Shown in pieces: positions 8,503-16,978 of a stretch of DNA of 64,000 nt (its first letter is position 1; each line of letters opens with the position of its first letter). The notes beneath the pieces are model-generated. The model was not told the origin of the DNA. It did no database searches and saw only the letters and a list, made by a program, of their open reading frames with translations. The DNA is from Ralstonia sp. SET104 (GTDB lineage: Bacteria > Pseudomonadota > Gammaproteobacteria > Burkholderiales > Burkholderiaceae): assembly GCF_003851545.1 (NCBI RefSeq), contig NZ_BHVX01000005.1, positions 186,001-250,000 of the forward strand. Reading direction: 5' to 3'. The position numbers and the translations under genes are program-made.

Positions 8503-9246
8503 TCATGACGAGGCGCCTTCATCGGGCTTGCCTGCGTTGTCAGAGAGGGGGCGCCAGGGCTGCGCGGTGAGTGCGGGCGGCGGCGGAATCACTGGGCCGG
8601 TCGCCGGATTGCACAGCACGCCGTGCAGCAGCAGCGAGACCACGTGGGCAATAAACGCCTTCGGCTCCAGCTCCCGATGCGAGCACGGGCCGAACGAGTG
8701 CTTCCACATCATCAGAAAGATCATCGGCGCGACCATGGTCAGCGTGGTCAGGTCGATATTGACGTTGCGGAACTCGCCGCGTGCCATACCGCGTTCGAGG
8801 ATGCGCGCGAACAGGCGATCGCAGCGCTCGATGACTTCTTCGTGGTAGTACTGCGCCAAGTCGGGAAAATTGCCTGATTCGGCCATCAGAAGTTTGGTCA
8901 GCCCCGATGCTGGCGATTCGCCGATCAGCTCCCACCAGCCCATCAGGATTTCGTGCAACAGCGCTTCACTGGTGCCTTCAAAGCTGCTGATCAGGGCTTC
9001 GCCCTCGGCCAGCGCGGGCACCAGGTTTTCCTGCACCACGGCTTTGAACAGCTCTTCCTTGTTGGCGAAGTACAGGTAGACCGTGCCCTTGGACACGCCA
9101 GCGGCAGAAGCCACATCTTCCAGTCTCGTGGCCGCATAGCCGCGCGCCACGAACAGGTTCAGCGCGGCGGCGACCAGTTCTTGCGGGCGGGCCTCTTTGC
9201 GGCGGGTCCAGCGTTTGGAGGAAGCGTCGGAATCTCGATCAGTCAC
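8503..9246 (-). CDS. TetR/AcrR-family transcriptional regulator
   Basis: About 247 residues. The N-terminal helix-turn-helix is clear: LVAAALNLFVARGYAATRLEDVASAAGVSKGTVYLYFANKEELFKAVV, near residues 24-72. The C-terminal ligand domain is of the TetR_C_39/AefR-like kind with WWELIGES and a hydrophobic stretch (TLTMVAPMIFLMMWKHSFGP). No ATG is available; GTG at 9246 (VTDRDSDASSK) or TTG at 9255 are the candidate starts and neither has a strong ribosome site. It reads toward pcm-rhodanese-tolC with a 95-bp gap to pcm, so it may control the TolC group, but the ligand is unknown. Confidence 0.85.
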   Translation of the reverse strand: MTDRDSDASSKRWTRRKEARPQELVAAALNLFVARGYAATRLEDVASAAGVSKGTVYLYFANKEELFKAVVQENLVPALAEGEALISSFEGTSEALLHEILMGWWELIGESPASGLTKLLMAESGNFPDLAQYYHEEVIERCDRLFARILERGMARGEFRNVNIDLTTLTMVAPMIFLMMWKHSFGPCSHRELEPKAFIAHVVSLLLHGVLCNPATGPVIPPPPALTAQPWRPLSDNAGKPDEGASS

Positions 9247-9444
9247 GGCGGGCAACTACGGTAGGGTGTCAGCCAGCGAGCAATATCACTCACTGACTCA
9301 CAGATAACTTACTTTCCGGTCATTAATGTACGCATGCCGCAAGGTTGCGGTCAAGCGGCATCGGTATTGTCAATCGGACTGGGCCTCGATTGTGCTGGTG
9401 CACAATAGCGGTTTTCGCCCTCTGATTTCGTTGATTCGGACAGC

Positions 9445-9702
9445 ATGGACTGCCGACCCCGCTGTGGCGCGTGCTGCATCGCGCCTTCCATCTCCAGCCC
9501 CATCCCTGGCATGCCGAATGGCAAGCCAGCGGGCGTGCGCTGCGCGCAACTGGACGAGGCCAACGGCTGTCGACTCTTTGGCCGCCCGGAACGCCCCGCG
9601 GTGTGCGGCAGCCTGCAGCCCGATGCCGACATGTGCGGTGGCTCTGCCACACACGCCATGCAGTTCCTGACCCGACTTGAAATCGCCACCGCAGCGCCCT
9701 GA
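9445..9702 (+). CDS. YkgJ-family cysteine cluster protein
   Basis: 85 residues with eight cysteines (3, 7, 10, 11, 33, 42, 54, 64) in the zinc/iron-chelating CxxCC family pattern: CRPRCGACC at the start, then CAQL...CRLF...CGSL...MCGG. The family probably binds a metal or an Fe-S cluster, and no enzymatic role is established. The protein is small and soluble. It starts at the ATG at 9445 and is followed six bases after its stop by the DUF1439 lipoprotein gene, so the two should be co-transcribed. The divergent neighbour is the TetR regulator gene. Confidence 0.85.
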   Translation: MDCRPRCGACCIAPSISSPIPGMPNGKPAGVRCAQLDEANGCRLFGRPERPAVCGSLQPDADMCGGSATHAMQFLTRLEIATAAP

Positions 9703-9708
9703 TTTGCC

Positions 9709-10308
9709 ATGACTGATTCTTCTTCCATCGCATCTTCTGCCCGTTCCCGCCGCATTCGCTGGTGGGCGGGCGCGGCCGCCGTTGCGGTTGCCATTGCCGT
9801 CACGCTCGTGGCCTGCATGCCGACTGGCTGGACGGGCGATGGCTACACCTTCTCGCGCAGCCAGATGCAAGATGCATTGGCGCACAAATTTCCGTTCCAG
9901 CGGCGCTTTCTCGGCTTTTTTGACGTGACGCTGACCAACCCGCAGGTGTCGCTCGACCCGTCGCGCAATCGTATCGCCATCCAGGCGGATGCCGTGGTGG
10001 ACAGCGGCCTGTTCCGTCAGCCGCTGACGGGGCCGCTGGCGGTCTCCAGCGGCCTGCATTACGACGCGCCCACGCGCTCTATCCGCCTCGATCAGCCCAG
10101 CGTGGATCGCTTCGATCTGCAGAACGTGCCCGGCGGCATCGGTCCGCAGATCAGCGCGATCGGTTCGCTGGTCGCGGGGCAGTTGCTCAACGACTACGCC
10201 GTCTACACGTTCAAGCCCGAACAGCTGAAAGTGGCTGGCATTGCCGTAGAGCCCGGTACAATCACGGTTTTGCCCGAAGGCGTGCACGTACAGGCCAAGC
10301 GGCCTTGA
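9709..10308 (+). CDS. DUF1439 (YceB-like) lipoprotein
   Basis: 199 residues. A long basic N-terminus precedes a hydrophobic segment ending in the lipobox LVAC with Cys36 as the likely lipidated residue. The body begins [38 protein letters not shown], the standard DUF1439/YceB opening, which is a lipid-binding-like fold predicted to sit in the periplasm on a membrane anchor. Function is not established; roles in lipid transport have been suggested for the fold. It follows the cysteine cluster gene by six bases and precedes uppP by 52 bp, all on the plus strand. Confidence 0.82.
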   Translation: MTDSSSIASSARSRRIRWWAGAAAVAVAIAVTLVACMPTGWTGDGYTFSRSQMQDALAHKFPFQRRFLGFFDVTLTNPQVSLDPSRNRIAIQADAVVDSGLFRQPLTGPLAVSSGLHYDAPTRSIRLDQPSVDRFDLQNVPGGIGPQISAIGSLVAGQLLNDYAVYTFKPEQLKVAGIAVEPGTITVLPEGVHVQAKRP

Positions 10309-10360
10309 ACGTCGCGGCACGCCCAGCGCTTCGTTTTTCTTTTCTCTCTTTGCTTACTGC

Positions 10361-11242
10361 ATGGACATCGCACTCGCCATCAAAGCGCTGATTCTCGGCA
10401 TCGTCGAAGGCCTGACCGAGTTCCTTCCCATCTCCAGCACCGGGCACCTGATCCTTGCTGGCCAGTTGCTTGATTTCAATGACGAGAAGGGCAAGATCTT
10501 CGAGATCGTGATCCAGTTCGGCGCCATCCTGGCGGTGTGCTGGGAGTTCCGCCATAAGATCATCGATGTGATCAAGGGCTTGCCAAACGACCCGCGTCAG
10601 CAGCGTTTTGCGATCAACGTGATCGTCGCCACGATTCCCGCGATCACGCTGGCGCTGATCTTCGGCAAGGCAATCAAAGCGCATCTGTTCAACCCGATCG
10701 TGGTGGCGTCGGCGTTTATCATTGGCGGCTTCGTGATCCTGTGGGCCGAATGGCGCGAACGTCATCGCGGCGAGACGCACGACCCGCGCGCCAATGCGCT
10801 GCTCGAAGCCGCCAAGGCCGGTGCGCCGCGCATCGAAACGCTGGATGATTTGCGTATCTCCGATGCCATCAAGGTGGGCTTCGCGCAGTGCTTTGCACTG
10901 ATTCCGGGTACGTCGCGCTCGGGCTCGACCATCATCGGCGGCCTGCTGTTCGGCTTGTCGCGCAAGGTGGCGACGGAGTTCTCGTTCTTCCTGGCGATTC
11001 CCGTGATCTTTGGTGCGACGGTGTACGAGCTGTACAAGTCGCGCGCGCTGCTGTCGGCCGATGATCTGTCGATCTTCGCGGTGGGTTTTGTGGCCGCGTT
11101 CATCTCGGCGTTCTTCTGCGTGCGCTGGCTGCTGAAGTTCATTGCCACGCACGATTTCCGTGGCTTTGCGTGGTACCGGATCATCTTCGGCATCATCGTC
11201 CTGGTAACGGCATACACGCACCTCATCGCCTGGCAGGCCTGA
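10361..11242 (+). CDS. uppP: Undecaprenyl-diphosphatase (bacitracin resistance type)
   Basis: 293 residues, slightly longer than the usual ~270 because of a loop around residues 130-160. UppP removes a phosphate from undecaprenyl diphosphate, recycling the lipid carrier for peptidoglycan and LPS; overproduction gives bacitracin resistance. Both diagnostic motifs are present: [17 protein letters not shown] at residues 13-29, and PGTSRSGST in the second half, which holds the catalytic-site Arg and Ser. Multiple membrane helices are evident. The ATG at 10361 follows a pyrimidine-rich stretch and has no strong ribosome site. Also named bacA. Confidence 0.95.
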   Translation: MDIALAIKALILGIVEGLTEFLPISSTGHLILAGQLLDFNDEKGKIFEIVIQFGAILAVCWEFRHKIIDVIKGLPNDPRQQRFAINVIVATIPAITLALIFGKAIKAHLFNPIVVASAFIIGGFVILWAEWRERHRGETHDPRANALLEAAKAGAPRIETLDDLRISDAIKVGFAQCFALIPGTSRSGSTIIGGLLFGLSRKVATEFSFFLAIPVIFGATVYELYKSRALLSADDLSIFAVGFVAAFISAFFCVRWLLKFIATHDFRGFAWYRIIFGIIVLVTAYTHLIAWQA

Positions 11243-11373
11243 ATGGCCAAGCTGAGCCAGCGCACGTAATTTCCCTCCCTCGGCGCGGGCTTTCGCGCCG
11301 TCTGCACGATCGGGCGGATTCGGACACACTGGCGGTTTCCTTTGCCAGCCGCTACTAGCCGAATCCACCGATC

Positions 11374-12486
11374 ATGAGTGCACTGTTCCAGCCTTTTTCC
11401 CTGCGCGGTCTCACGCTTGAGAACCGCATCGTCATTTCGCCGATGTGCCAATACTCGGCCGATAGCGGCCAGGCCACCGCGTGGCATCACACGCATCTGG
11501 GTGGCCTGTCGCTTTCCGGTGCGGGTTTGCTGATGATTGAGGCGACCGCGGTATCACCGGAAGGGCGCATCACCAACGGTTGCCTGGGTTTGTGGGATGA
11601 CGCGACCGAAGCGGCGCTCGAGCGTACGCTCTGCGCCATTCGGCAGAACGCGCTGGTGCCGATCGGCATGCAGATCGCACACGCCGGCCGCAAGGCTTCG
11701 AGCGCCCGCCCGTGGGAAGGTGGCGCGCTGCTGCCGCTCGACGCGGGCGGTTGGGAAACGATGGGCCCGTCCGCGCTATCGCAACGACCTGAAGAGCGCG
11801 CGCCGCGTGAAATGAACGACGCCGATCTCGCCCACGTGCGCGATCAGTTTGTCGCCACTGCGCGCCGTGCCGTGCGTCTGGGCATGGTGGCCATCGAGCT
11901 GCACTGCGCGCATGGCTATTTGCTGCACGAATTCCTTTCGCCAATCGCCAACCAGCGCACTGATGCGTACGGCGGCTCGCGTGAGAACCGCATGCGCTAT
12001 CCGTTAGAGATTTTTGACGCTGTGCGCGCCGTGGTGCCGGACAACATTCCGGTGGGTGTGCGCGTGTCGGCCACCGATTGGGTGGAAGGCGGCTGGACGC
12101 CGGAAGATTCGGTGGTGTTTGCGCAGGCGCTGCGGGCGCGCGGCTGCGATTGGATCGATGCGTCGTCAGGCGGGGTGTCGCCGCTGCAGCAGATTCCGCT
12201 GTCAACTGGCTACCAGGTGCCATTTGCCGAGAAGATTCGCAACGAGGCGGACATCCCGACCATCGCCGTCGGCCTCATCAACGAGGCGCACGAGGCCGAG
12301 GCCATCGTTGCGCAGGGGCGTGCAGATTTGGTCGCTGTCGGCCGCGCGTTTCTCTACAACCCGCACTGGGCGTGGGCTGCGGCTGCGGAGCTTGGCGCGA
12401 CGATCAAGGCGCCGCCGCAATACTGGCGCGCCTTCCCGCGTCACGCCAAGAACCTCTTCGGCGATACGCATTTCGGCGCGCGCTAA
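11374..12486 (+). CDS. NADH:flavin oxidoreductase, Old Yellow Enzyme family (YqjM/NamA-like)
   Basis: 370 residues, an FMN-binding TIM barrel. The N-terminus LTLENRIVISPMCQYSA places a Cys after the first strand, the mark of the thermophilic-like YqjM/NamA class. HAGRKASS, ELHCAHGYLLHEFLSPIANQRTDAYGGSRENR (substrate His and phosphate-binding segments) and DASSGGV further on all fit. It should reduce alpha,beta-unsaturated aldehydes or ketones, or nitro compounds, with NAD(P)H; the natural substrate is unknown. It reads alone on the plus strand, 131 bp after uppP, and converges on trmB. Confidence 0.9.
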   Translation: MSALFQPFSLRGLTLENRIVISPMCQYSADSGQATAWHHTHLGGLSLSGAGLLMIEATAVSPEGRITNGCLGLWDDATEAALERTLCAIRQNALVPIGMQIAHAGRKASSARPWEGGALLPLDAGGWETMGPSALSQRPEERAPREMNDADLAHVRDQFVATARRAVRLGMVAIELHCAHGYLLHEFLSPIANQRTDAYGGSRENRMRYPLEIFDAVRAVVPDNIPVGVRVSATDWVEGGWTPEDSVVFAQALRARGCDWIDASSGGVSPLQQIPLSTGYQVPFAEKIRNEADIPTIAVGLINEAHEAEAIVAQGRADLVAVGRAFLYNPHWAWAAAAELGATIKAPPQYWRAFPRHAKNLFGDTHFGAR

Positions 12487-12509
12487 CTCGCAGCAGCGCG
12501 CGGATGTGG

Positions 12510-13274
12510 TCAGCCGCGCTTGCGGAAAACCAAGTCCCACACGCCGTGCCCAAGGCGCAGGCCGCGTTTCTCGAACTTGGTGACGGGGCGATAGTCGGGG
12601 CGCGGCGCGAAGCCGTCAGCGGTGTTCTCCAACGTCGGCTCGGCGCAGAGCACCTCAAGCATCTGGTGGGCGTATTCCTCCCAATCCGTCGCGCAATGCA
12701 GGTAGCCGCCGGGCTTCAGATGCGCCGCCAGACGCGCCACAAACGGCCCCTGGATCAGGCGCCGCTTGTTGTGGCGCTTCTTGTGCCACGGGTCGGGGAA
12801 GAACACATGGATGCCGTCGAGCGTGCCTTCCGGAATCATCTGCGCCAGCACTTCCACCGCATCGTGCGAAATGATGCGGATGTTGCCGATTTCGCGCTCG
12901 CCGATCAGCTTGAGCAGCGCGCCCACGCCGGGCTCGTGTACTTCCACCCCCAGGAAATCGTCGTCCGGACGCAGTTGCGCGATATGTGCGGTGGTCTCGC
13001 CCATACCGAAGCCGATCTCGAAGATGCGGCGGGCAGCAGGTCGGCCGAAGGTGGCCTCCCAATCGAGCGGCGCGGCGGCGTAGGGCAACTGAAAGCGCGG
13101 GCCCAGTTCGTCAATGGCACGCTGCTGGCCGGTAGATGTGCGGCCGGCGCGGCGCACGAAGGAGCGGATGCGGCGCGGGTGGCCGATCTCGTCAGTGCCT
13201 TCGGTGGCGTTGGCGTCTTGCGATTCCGGCGTGGTGTCGGCGGGGCCGGTGCCCGACTGTTCGATGGGCTGCAT
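12510..13274 (-). CDS. trmB: tRNA (guanine-46-N7)-methyltransferase
   Basis: 254 residues. TrmB uses SAM to make m7G at position 46 of the variable loop of many tRNAs. Core motifs are [15 protein letters not shown] (SAM site), [18 protein letters not shown] and the substrate-binding [21 protein letters not shown]. The start at 13274 ([10 protein letters not shown]) gives an N-terminal acidic extension of about 60 residues before the family core, longer than in E. coli. The open frame upstream runs through the tRNA-Gly terminator and tRNA, so it is not coding. The tRNA-Gly gene immediately upstream on the same strand is a fitting neighbour. Confidence 0.92.
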   Translation of the reverse strand: MQPIEQSGTGPADTTPESQDANATEGTDEIGHPRRIRSFVRRAGRTSTGQQRAIDELGPRFQLPYAAAPLDWEATFGRPAARRIFEIGFGMGETTAHIAQLRPDDDFLGVEVHEPGVGALLKLIGEREIGNIRIISHDAVEVLAQMIPEGTLDGIHVFFPDPWHKKRHNKRRLIQGPFVARLAAHLKPGGYLHCATDWEEYAHQMLEVLCAEPTLENTADGFAPRPDYRPVTKFEKRGLRLGHGVWDLVFRKRG

Positions 13275-13325
13275 GAAGATCCCGTGCCGTATGCCCGTCG
13301 ATGGAACGAAGGGCGAGCGGGCAAC

Positions 13326-13348
13326 AAAAAAGCCGCCGAGGGCGGCTT
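13326..13348 (-). terminator. Rho-independent terminator after tRNA-Gly
   Basis: On the minus strand an 8-bp perfect stem (AAGCCGCC / GGCGGCTT) with a three-base loop is followed by a run of six T. It lies just 3' of the tRNA-Gly gene and before trmB, so the tRNA is probably its own transcript. Confidence 0.85.
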
Positions 13349-13360
13349 CAGACTGTTCGG

Positions 13361-13434
13361 TGGAGCGGGCGATGGGAATCGAACCCACGGCTCTAGCTTG
13401 GGAAGCTAGGGTATTACCATTATACGACGCCCGC
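13361..13434 (-). tRNA. tRNA-Gly (CCC anticodon)
   Basis: Read on the minus strand, 74 nt including an encoded CCA end. Acceptor stem GCGGGCG pairs with CGCCCGC, the discriminator base is T, and the T-arm has GGTTCGATTCC. The anticodon stem CTAGC/GCTAG encloses the loop TTCCCAA, giving anticodon CCC, which reads GGG. The identity rests on the anticodon and overall cloverleaf. Confidence 0.94.
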
Positions 13435-13444
13435 GTAGCCCGAC

Positions 13445-13474
13445 ATTCTATGCGGGGTTGCGGCGCTTGGGCAA
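13445..13474 (-). promoter_or_regulatory. Likely sigma70 promoter of tRNA-Gly
   Basis: On the minus strand a TTGCCC (-35, at 13469-13474) and TAGAAT (-10, at 13445-13450) are 18 bp apart, about 10 bp ahead of the mature tRNA 5' end. The -10 differs from consensus at one position. Confidence 0.55.
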
Positions 13475-13507
13475 GCGAAGCGGGTCGGCGTTGGGCCGAA
13501 AAGTCGG

Positions 13508-13985
13508 TTATGTCGCACTTTTCTTGCTGGTGTTGCCGCTTTGCTGGCCTGGCGGCGCTTTGCGACGCCGCCCTGGGCTTCTTCGGTTCTCATCCCACGC
13601 CGGAAACACGGTTGAGCGCCTGACCACGCCGTAGGCAAAGCTCGTGTCGATGGCGGCCAATGCCAGAAATGGCGTGCAACTGGCCGCGCACGAACTGTTC
13701 GTAGTCCTGCAGGCTTTCCACCAGCACGCGCAACAGATAATCCGCTTCGCCGGTCAGCACGTAGCAATCAAGGATCGCGTCGATGGCGCGGATGCGGTTC
13801 TCGAAGGCCGCAACCACCTCCCGCGTGTGCTGCTGCAGACGAATATGGACGAACGCTGTCACCGGCAAGCCGTACGCCGCTTCGTTGACGATGGCCGTAT
13901 AACCCCGGATCACGCCCGCCTCTTCCAGTAGCTGCAGCCTGCGCAGGCAGGGGGAGGGCGACAGGTTGACCCGCTTCGTCTTCGT
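13508..13985 (-). pseudogene. Lrp/AsnC-family regulator, 5'-truncated and frameshifted
   Basis: Two minus-strand frames together give most of an Lrp/AsnC protein. The first frame reads RVNLSPSPCLRRLQLLEEAG, the recognition end of the helix-turn-helix, then the RAM effector domain (VIRGYTAIVNEAAYG...VLTGEADYLLRVLV). The first ~25 residues with the start codon are missing; upstream sequence runs into the end of the neighbouring hypothetical gene. Near 13658 the homology moves to another frame, which continues IDTSFAYGVVRRSTVFP and ends at a TAA at 13508. One extra base in GGCATTGGCC explains this. An internal GTG at 13916-13914 could start the RAM part alone. Most likely a dead gene; a sequencing error could explain the shift but not the missing start. 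Confidence 0.75.
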
Positions 13986-14002
13986 TTGTCTGCCAGCGGC
14001 GC

Positions 14003-14716
14003 CTACCGCCGCTGCGCCATCGCCCGCATCGCTCCATCCACGAATTTTGCTGCGGCATGTTCACCAGCGGTTGGTGTTGCGGCCTTGGCGCACGCGGCAA
14101 TCACATCGCAGAGCGATTGCGGGTCTTCCTTGCAGGCGCGCAGTAGTGGCATGGCTGCACCTGCGGCCGAACCGAAGTGCTGTACGGCCAGGCGCATCAA
14201 CTCCACCTTCACCACATTGGGCAACACGTCGGCCAACTCCGGCGGGACAGCGGGCTGCGGTGCCGCGAACGCTGGGGGTGGTGCCAACTGCGGCGGGTTC
14301 GCGTCATTGGCGGCCGGTTCGTCGACGGGCGCGGCCACCGCCTGCAGGCCGAGCGTCATGCCGGTCAACGGCGGCAATTCGTCGTAGATGAGCGACAGGG
14401 CAGCAGGCTCGCTGTCGGCTTCATCGTCGAGCATGGGGCGGTTGAAGTGCGCGATGGGGTCAAAGGCTTTGGCAACCGGGTCGCCTTCGCGCGAGAGACT
14501 GGGCAGCACGTCGACCATGCCGGCCTGCTGTAGCCCGGCGAGCAGTTCGTCGACGTCCGGCCAGTCGCTCAGCAGTTGATGCAGTTGGCCGACCGTGCGG
14601 GCGCCGTCGATCAGGATGAGCAGATGGCGCTGGCGCATCTGCATGTCATGACGGCGCTCGGCCAGGGCCTCGCGGCCGTCGTCCGTTTTGATCAGAACGC
14701 TCGTGGTTGCAAGCAT
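14003..14716 (-). CDS. Conserved hypothetical protein
   Basis: 237 residues, no family I can name with certainty. The N-terminal ~85 residues (VLIKTDDGREALAERRHDMQMRQRHLLILIDGARTVGQLHQLL) look like a small winged-helix-like domain, as in proteins that sense a residue called up at a regulator N-terminus. A Pro/Ala-rich linker of about 40 residues follows, then a helical C-terminal domain (VVKVELMRLAVQHFGSAAGAAMPLLRAC). It is probably cytoplasmic, as no signal or membrane segment is seen. Its stop codon lies at the breakpoint of the broken Lrp/AsnC gene. A divergent gene is absent and no ribosome site is strong; the ATG at 14716 follows AGTCATC. Confidence 0.6.
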   Translation of the reverse strand: MLATTSVLIKTDDGREALAERRHDMQMRQRHLLILIDGARTVGQLHQLLSDWPDVDELLAGLQQAGMVDVLPSLSREGDPVAKAFDPIAHFNRPMLDDEADSEPAALSLIYDELPPLTGMTLGLQAVAAPVDEPAANDANPPQLAPPPAFAAPQPAVPPELADVLPNVVKVELMRLAVQHFGSAAGAAMPLLRACKEDPQSLCDVIAACAKAATPTAGEHAAAKFVDGAMRAMAQRR

Positions 14717-14846
14717 GATGACTCCCCGTTAAAGCAGCGAGCCCGGTGTCTTGTTGCACCGGTGCACGCTGTACGTTAGTCAGCCTGTCTGTGCCATGCC
14801 ATCGTACGATTGACCGAGATTGTAAGGCGCAAGGCGAACGATCGGT

Positions 14847-16901
14847 CTAGCTCCGCCACGATTCCAGTGCCGGCGCGGCTTCGCCGGTAGCGCTGGTTTG
14901 TGCCGCCAGCGTACGGGCGTAGTTTGCATACCACGCCAGCACGTCCGGATTAGCCATTGCATCGGGGTTGGCGATGCGCTCCGGCGGGGCGCCCAGCAGC
15001 AGCTTCTTGATCGGCACCTCCATCTTCTTGCCCGACAGCGTGCGCGGCACGCCCGGCGCCTGCACGATGACGTTGGGCACATGCCGCGCCGATAGCCCTG
15101 CTTTGATGCGGGCATTGATCGTATTGCGCACCGCGTCGTTGAGCACCGCGCCATCGCGCAAGACGACAAACAGCGGCATGAACGATTCGCGGCCGAGGAA
15201 CTCCAGATCGACGACCAGGCTGTCGAGCACTTCCGGCAGGTCTTCCACCACGCGATAGAGCTCGGCCGTGCCCATGCGGATGCCGTGGCGGTTGATGGTG
15301 GCGTCGGAGCGCCCGTAGATGATGGCGCCGCCGCGCGGGGTGATCTTGATCCAGTCGCCGTGGCGCCACTGGCCGGGGTACATGTCGAAGTAGCTGTCGC
15401 GGTAGCGGCTGCCGTCGGCGTCGCCCCAGAAAAAAAGCGGCATCGACGGAATGGGCGCGGTGCAGACCAGCTCGCCCACGGCGTCGATGAGCGGTTGTCC
15501 GGCTTCATCCAGCGCTTCCACGCGCGAGCCCAGGTTGCGGCATTGCATCTCGCCCGCGTAGACGGGCAGGGTGGCCACGCCGCCGACGAAGCAGCCGGCA
15601 AAGTCGGTGCCGCCGGAAATCGGGTTGAGCCAGACGTCGGCCTTGACGTGGTGGTAGATCCAGTCGTAGGCCTCAGCAGAAAGCGGCGAGCCGGTTGAGC
15701 CGACCGCGCGCAGTTTCGACAGATCGAAATCGCGGCCGGGCTCGATACCGGCCTTCAGGCAGTTGGCGAAGAATGCCGCGCCCGCACCGAAGAATGTCAC
15801 GCCCGCGTCCTGCGCAAAGCGCCATAGCGTGTTGAGGTCGGGCGTGCCGGGGTTGCCGTCGTAAATGGCGAGCGTGACGCCGCCGAGCAGGCCGCTCGCC
15901 TGCGAATTCCACATGACCCAGCCTGTGCTGCTGTACCAGTGGTAGACGTCGGCCGGGCCGAGGTCGAGGTGCAGCGCGCCCATCATCGTCTGCACGAGCA
16001 GCAGGCCGCCGTGGCCGTGCACGATGGGTTTGGGCATGCCGGTGGTGCCGGACGAATACAGAATCCACAGCGGGTGATCGGCCGCCACGGGCGTGACGAC
16101 GAGCGGCACGTCGTTTGCCGTCAGGTCGCGCCAGTCCTGGGCTTGCGGGAAGCGTGCGCGGTCGGTCTCGCCAAACAACTGCGGCACCAGCACGATGTGT
16201 TCGACCGTCGGCAGCGCGGCGATCATCTCTGCGACGACGCCGGTGCGGTCGAACGAGCGGCCACCGTAGTGATAGCCATCTACCGCAATCAGCACCTTGG
16301 GTTCAATCTGGCGAAAGCGGTCGGTGACGGCCACCTGGCCCATGTCAGGCGCGCAGACTGACCAGATGGCCCCGACGCTGGCCGTAGCAAGAAACGCGAT
16401 GATGGCGTCCGGCGTGTTCGACAGATAGGCGGCCACGCGGTCGCCCGGCACCACGCCCATTTTGCGCAGCGCGTCGGCCAGCGATGCAACGCGGCGGCGC
16501 AGTTCGCGCCACGACAGGTCGGTCAGCGGCTTGGTTTCGCTGGCGTAGCGGATGGCGGTGCGGTCGGGGCTGCCGCCTTCCTCCACGTGGCGCATGACTT
16601 GGTCGACGTAATTCAGCTTGGCACCTACGAGCCATTGCGCGCCGGGCATGGTGCGGTCCCCCAGCATTTGCGTAAACGGTGTGGAGGCGCGCAGGTCGAG
16701 GTAGTCCCAGACAGAAGTCCAAAACGCTTCGAGTTCGGTGGTGGACCAGTCCCAGAGTTGGGCGTAGCCCTCGGGCGTGGTGGCCGAGAAGCGCAGGCCG
16801 CGTTCGCGTGCGAGCCAGTCGAGGTAATGCGTCAGGCGCGAACGCGCGATGAAGTCAGCCGACGGCGTCCATAACAGGGCGCCTTCCTGGATGGTGCTCA
16901 T
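14847..16901 (-). CDS. Acetoacetyl-CoA synthetase (acetoacetate-CoA ligase)
   Basis: 684 residues, typical of the acyl-adenylating family. It joins acetoacetate to CoA with ATP, linking ketone bodies and polyhydroxybutyrate breakdown to acetyl-CoA. The P-loop-like YSSGTTGMPKPIVHGHGG lies in the N-terminal domain. YHWYSSTGWVMWNSQASGLL is diagnostic of the acetoacetyl/acetyl-CoA subgroup. WRHGDWIKITPRGGAIIYGRSDATINRHGIRMGTAELYRV marks the hinge and C-terminal domain, and LSGKKMEVPIKKLLLG has the catalytic Lys. An N-terminal AACS domain (WDYLDLRASTPFTQML) is present. AGGAGACAC before the ATG at 16901 is a good ribosome site. The succinate-semialdehyde dehydrogenase gene lies 77 bp upstream. Confidence 0.92.
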   Translation of the reverse strand: MSTIQEGALLWTPSADFIARSRLTHYLDWLARERGLRFSATTPEGYAQLWDWSTTELEAFWTSVWDYLDLRASTPFTQMLGDRTMPGAQWLVGAKLNYVDQVMRHVEEGGSPDRTAIRYASETKPLTDLSWRELRRRVASLADALRKMGVVPGDRVAAYLSNTPDAIIAFLATASVGAIWSVCAPDMGQVAVTDRFRQIEPKVLIAVDGYHYGGRSFDRTGVVAEMIAALPTVEHIVLVPQLFGETDRARFPQAQDWRDLTANDVPLVVTPVAADHPLWILYSSGTTGMPKPIVHGHGGLLLVQTMMGALHLDLGPADVYHWYSSTGWVMWNSQASGLLGGVTLAIYDGNPGTPDLNTLWRFAQDAGVTFFGAGAAFFANCLKAGIEPGRDFDLSKLRAVGSTGSPLSAEAYDWIYHHVKADVWLNPISGGTDFAGCFVGGVATLPVYAGEMQCRNLGSRVEALDEAGQPLIDAVGELVCTAPIPSMPLFFWGDADGSRYRDSYFDMYPGQWRHGDWIKITPRGGAIIYGRSDATINRHGIRMGTAELYRVVEDLPEVLDSLVVDLEFLGRESFMPLFVVLRDGAVLNDAVRNTINARIKAGLSARHVPNVIVQAPGVPRTLSGKKMEVPIKKLLLGAPPERIANPDAMANPDVLAWYANYARTLAAQTSATGEAAPALESWRS

Positions 16902-16978
16902 GTGTCTCCTCCGCCGAACGGCAAGGGGGAAGGCCGCCCGCTCGATGCGGCGGGTCGGCCGATGGGGTAGAGCGCGGC

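Noticed and set aside
9321-9328. CATTAATG palindrome as the TetR operator
   Set aside because: Eight bases are too short to be meaningful and no flanking symmetry extends it.
11279-11301. GGCGCG/CGCGCC hairpin after uppP as a terminator
   Set aside because: The stem is short and lacks a T-run, so it could be chance in GC-rich DNA.
13275-13388. Upstream extension of trmB
   Set aside because: It crosses the terminator and part of the tRNA-Gly gene, so it cannot be the true coding start.
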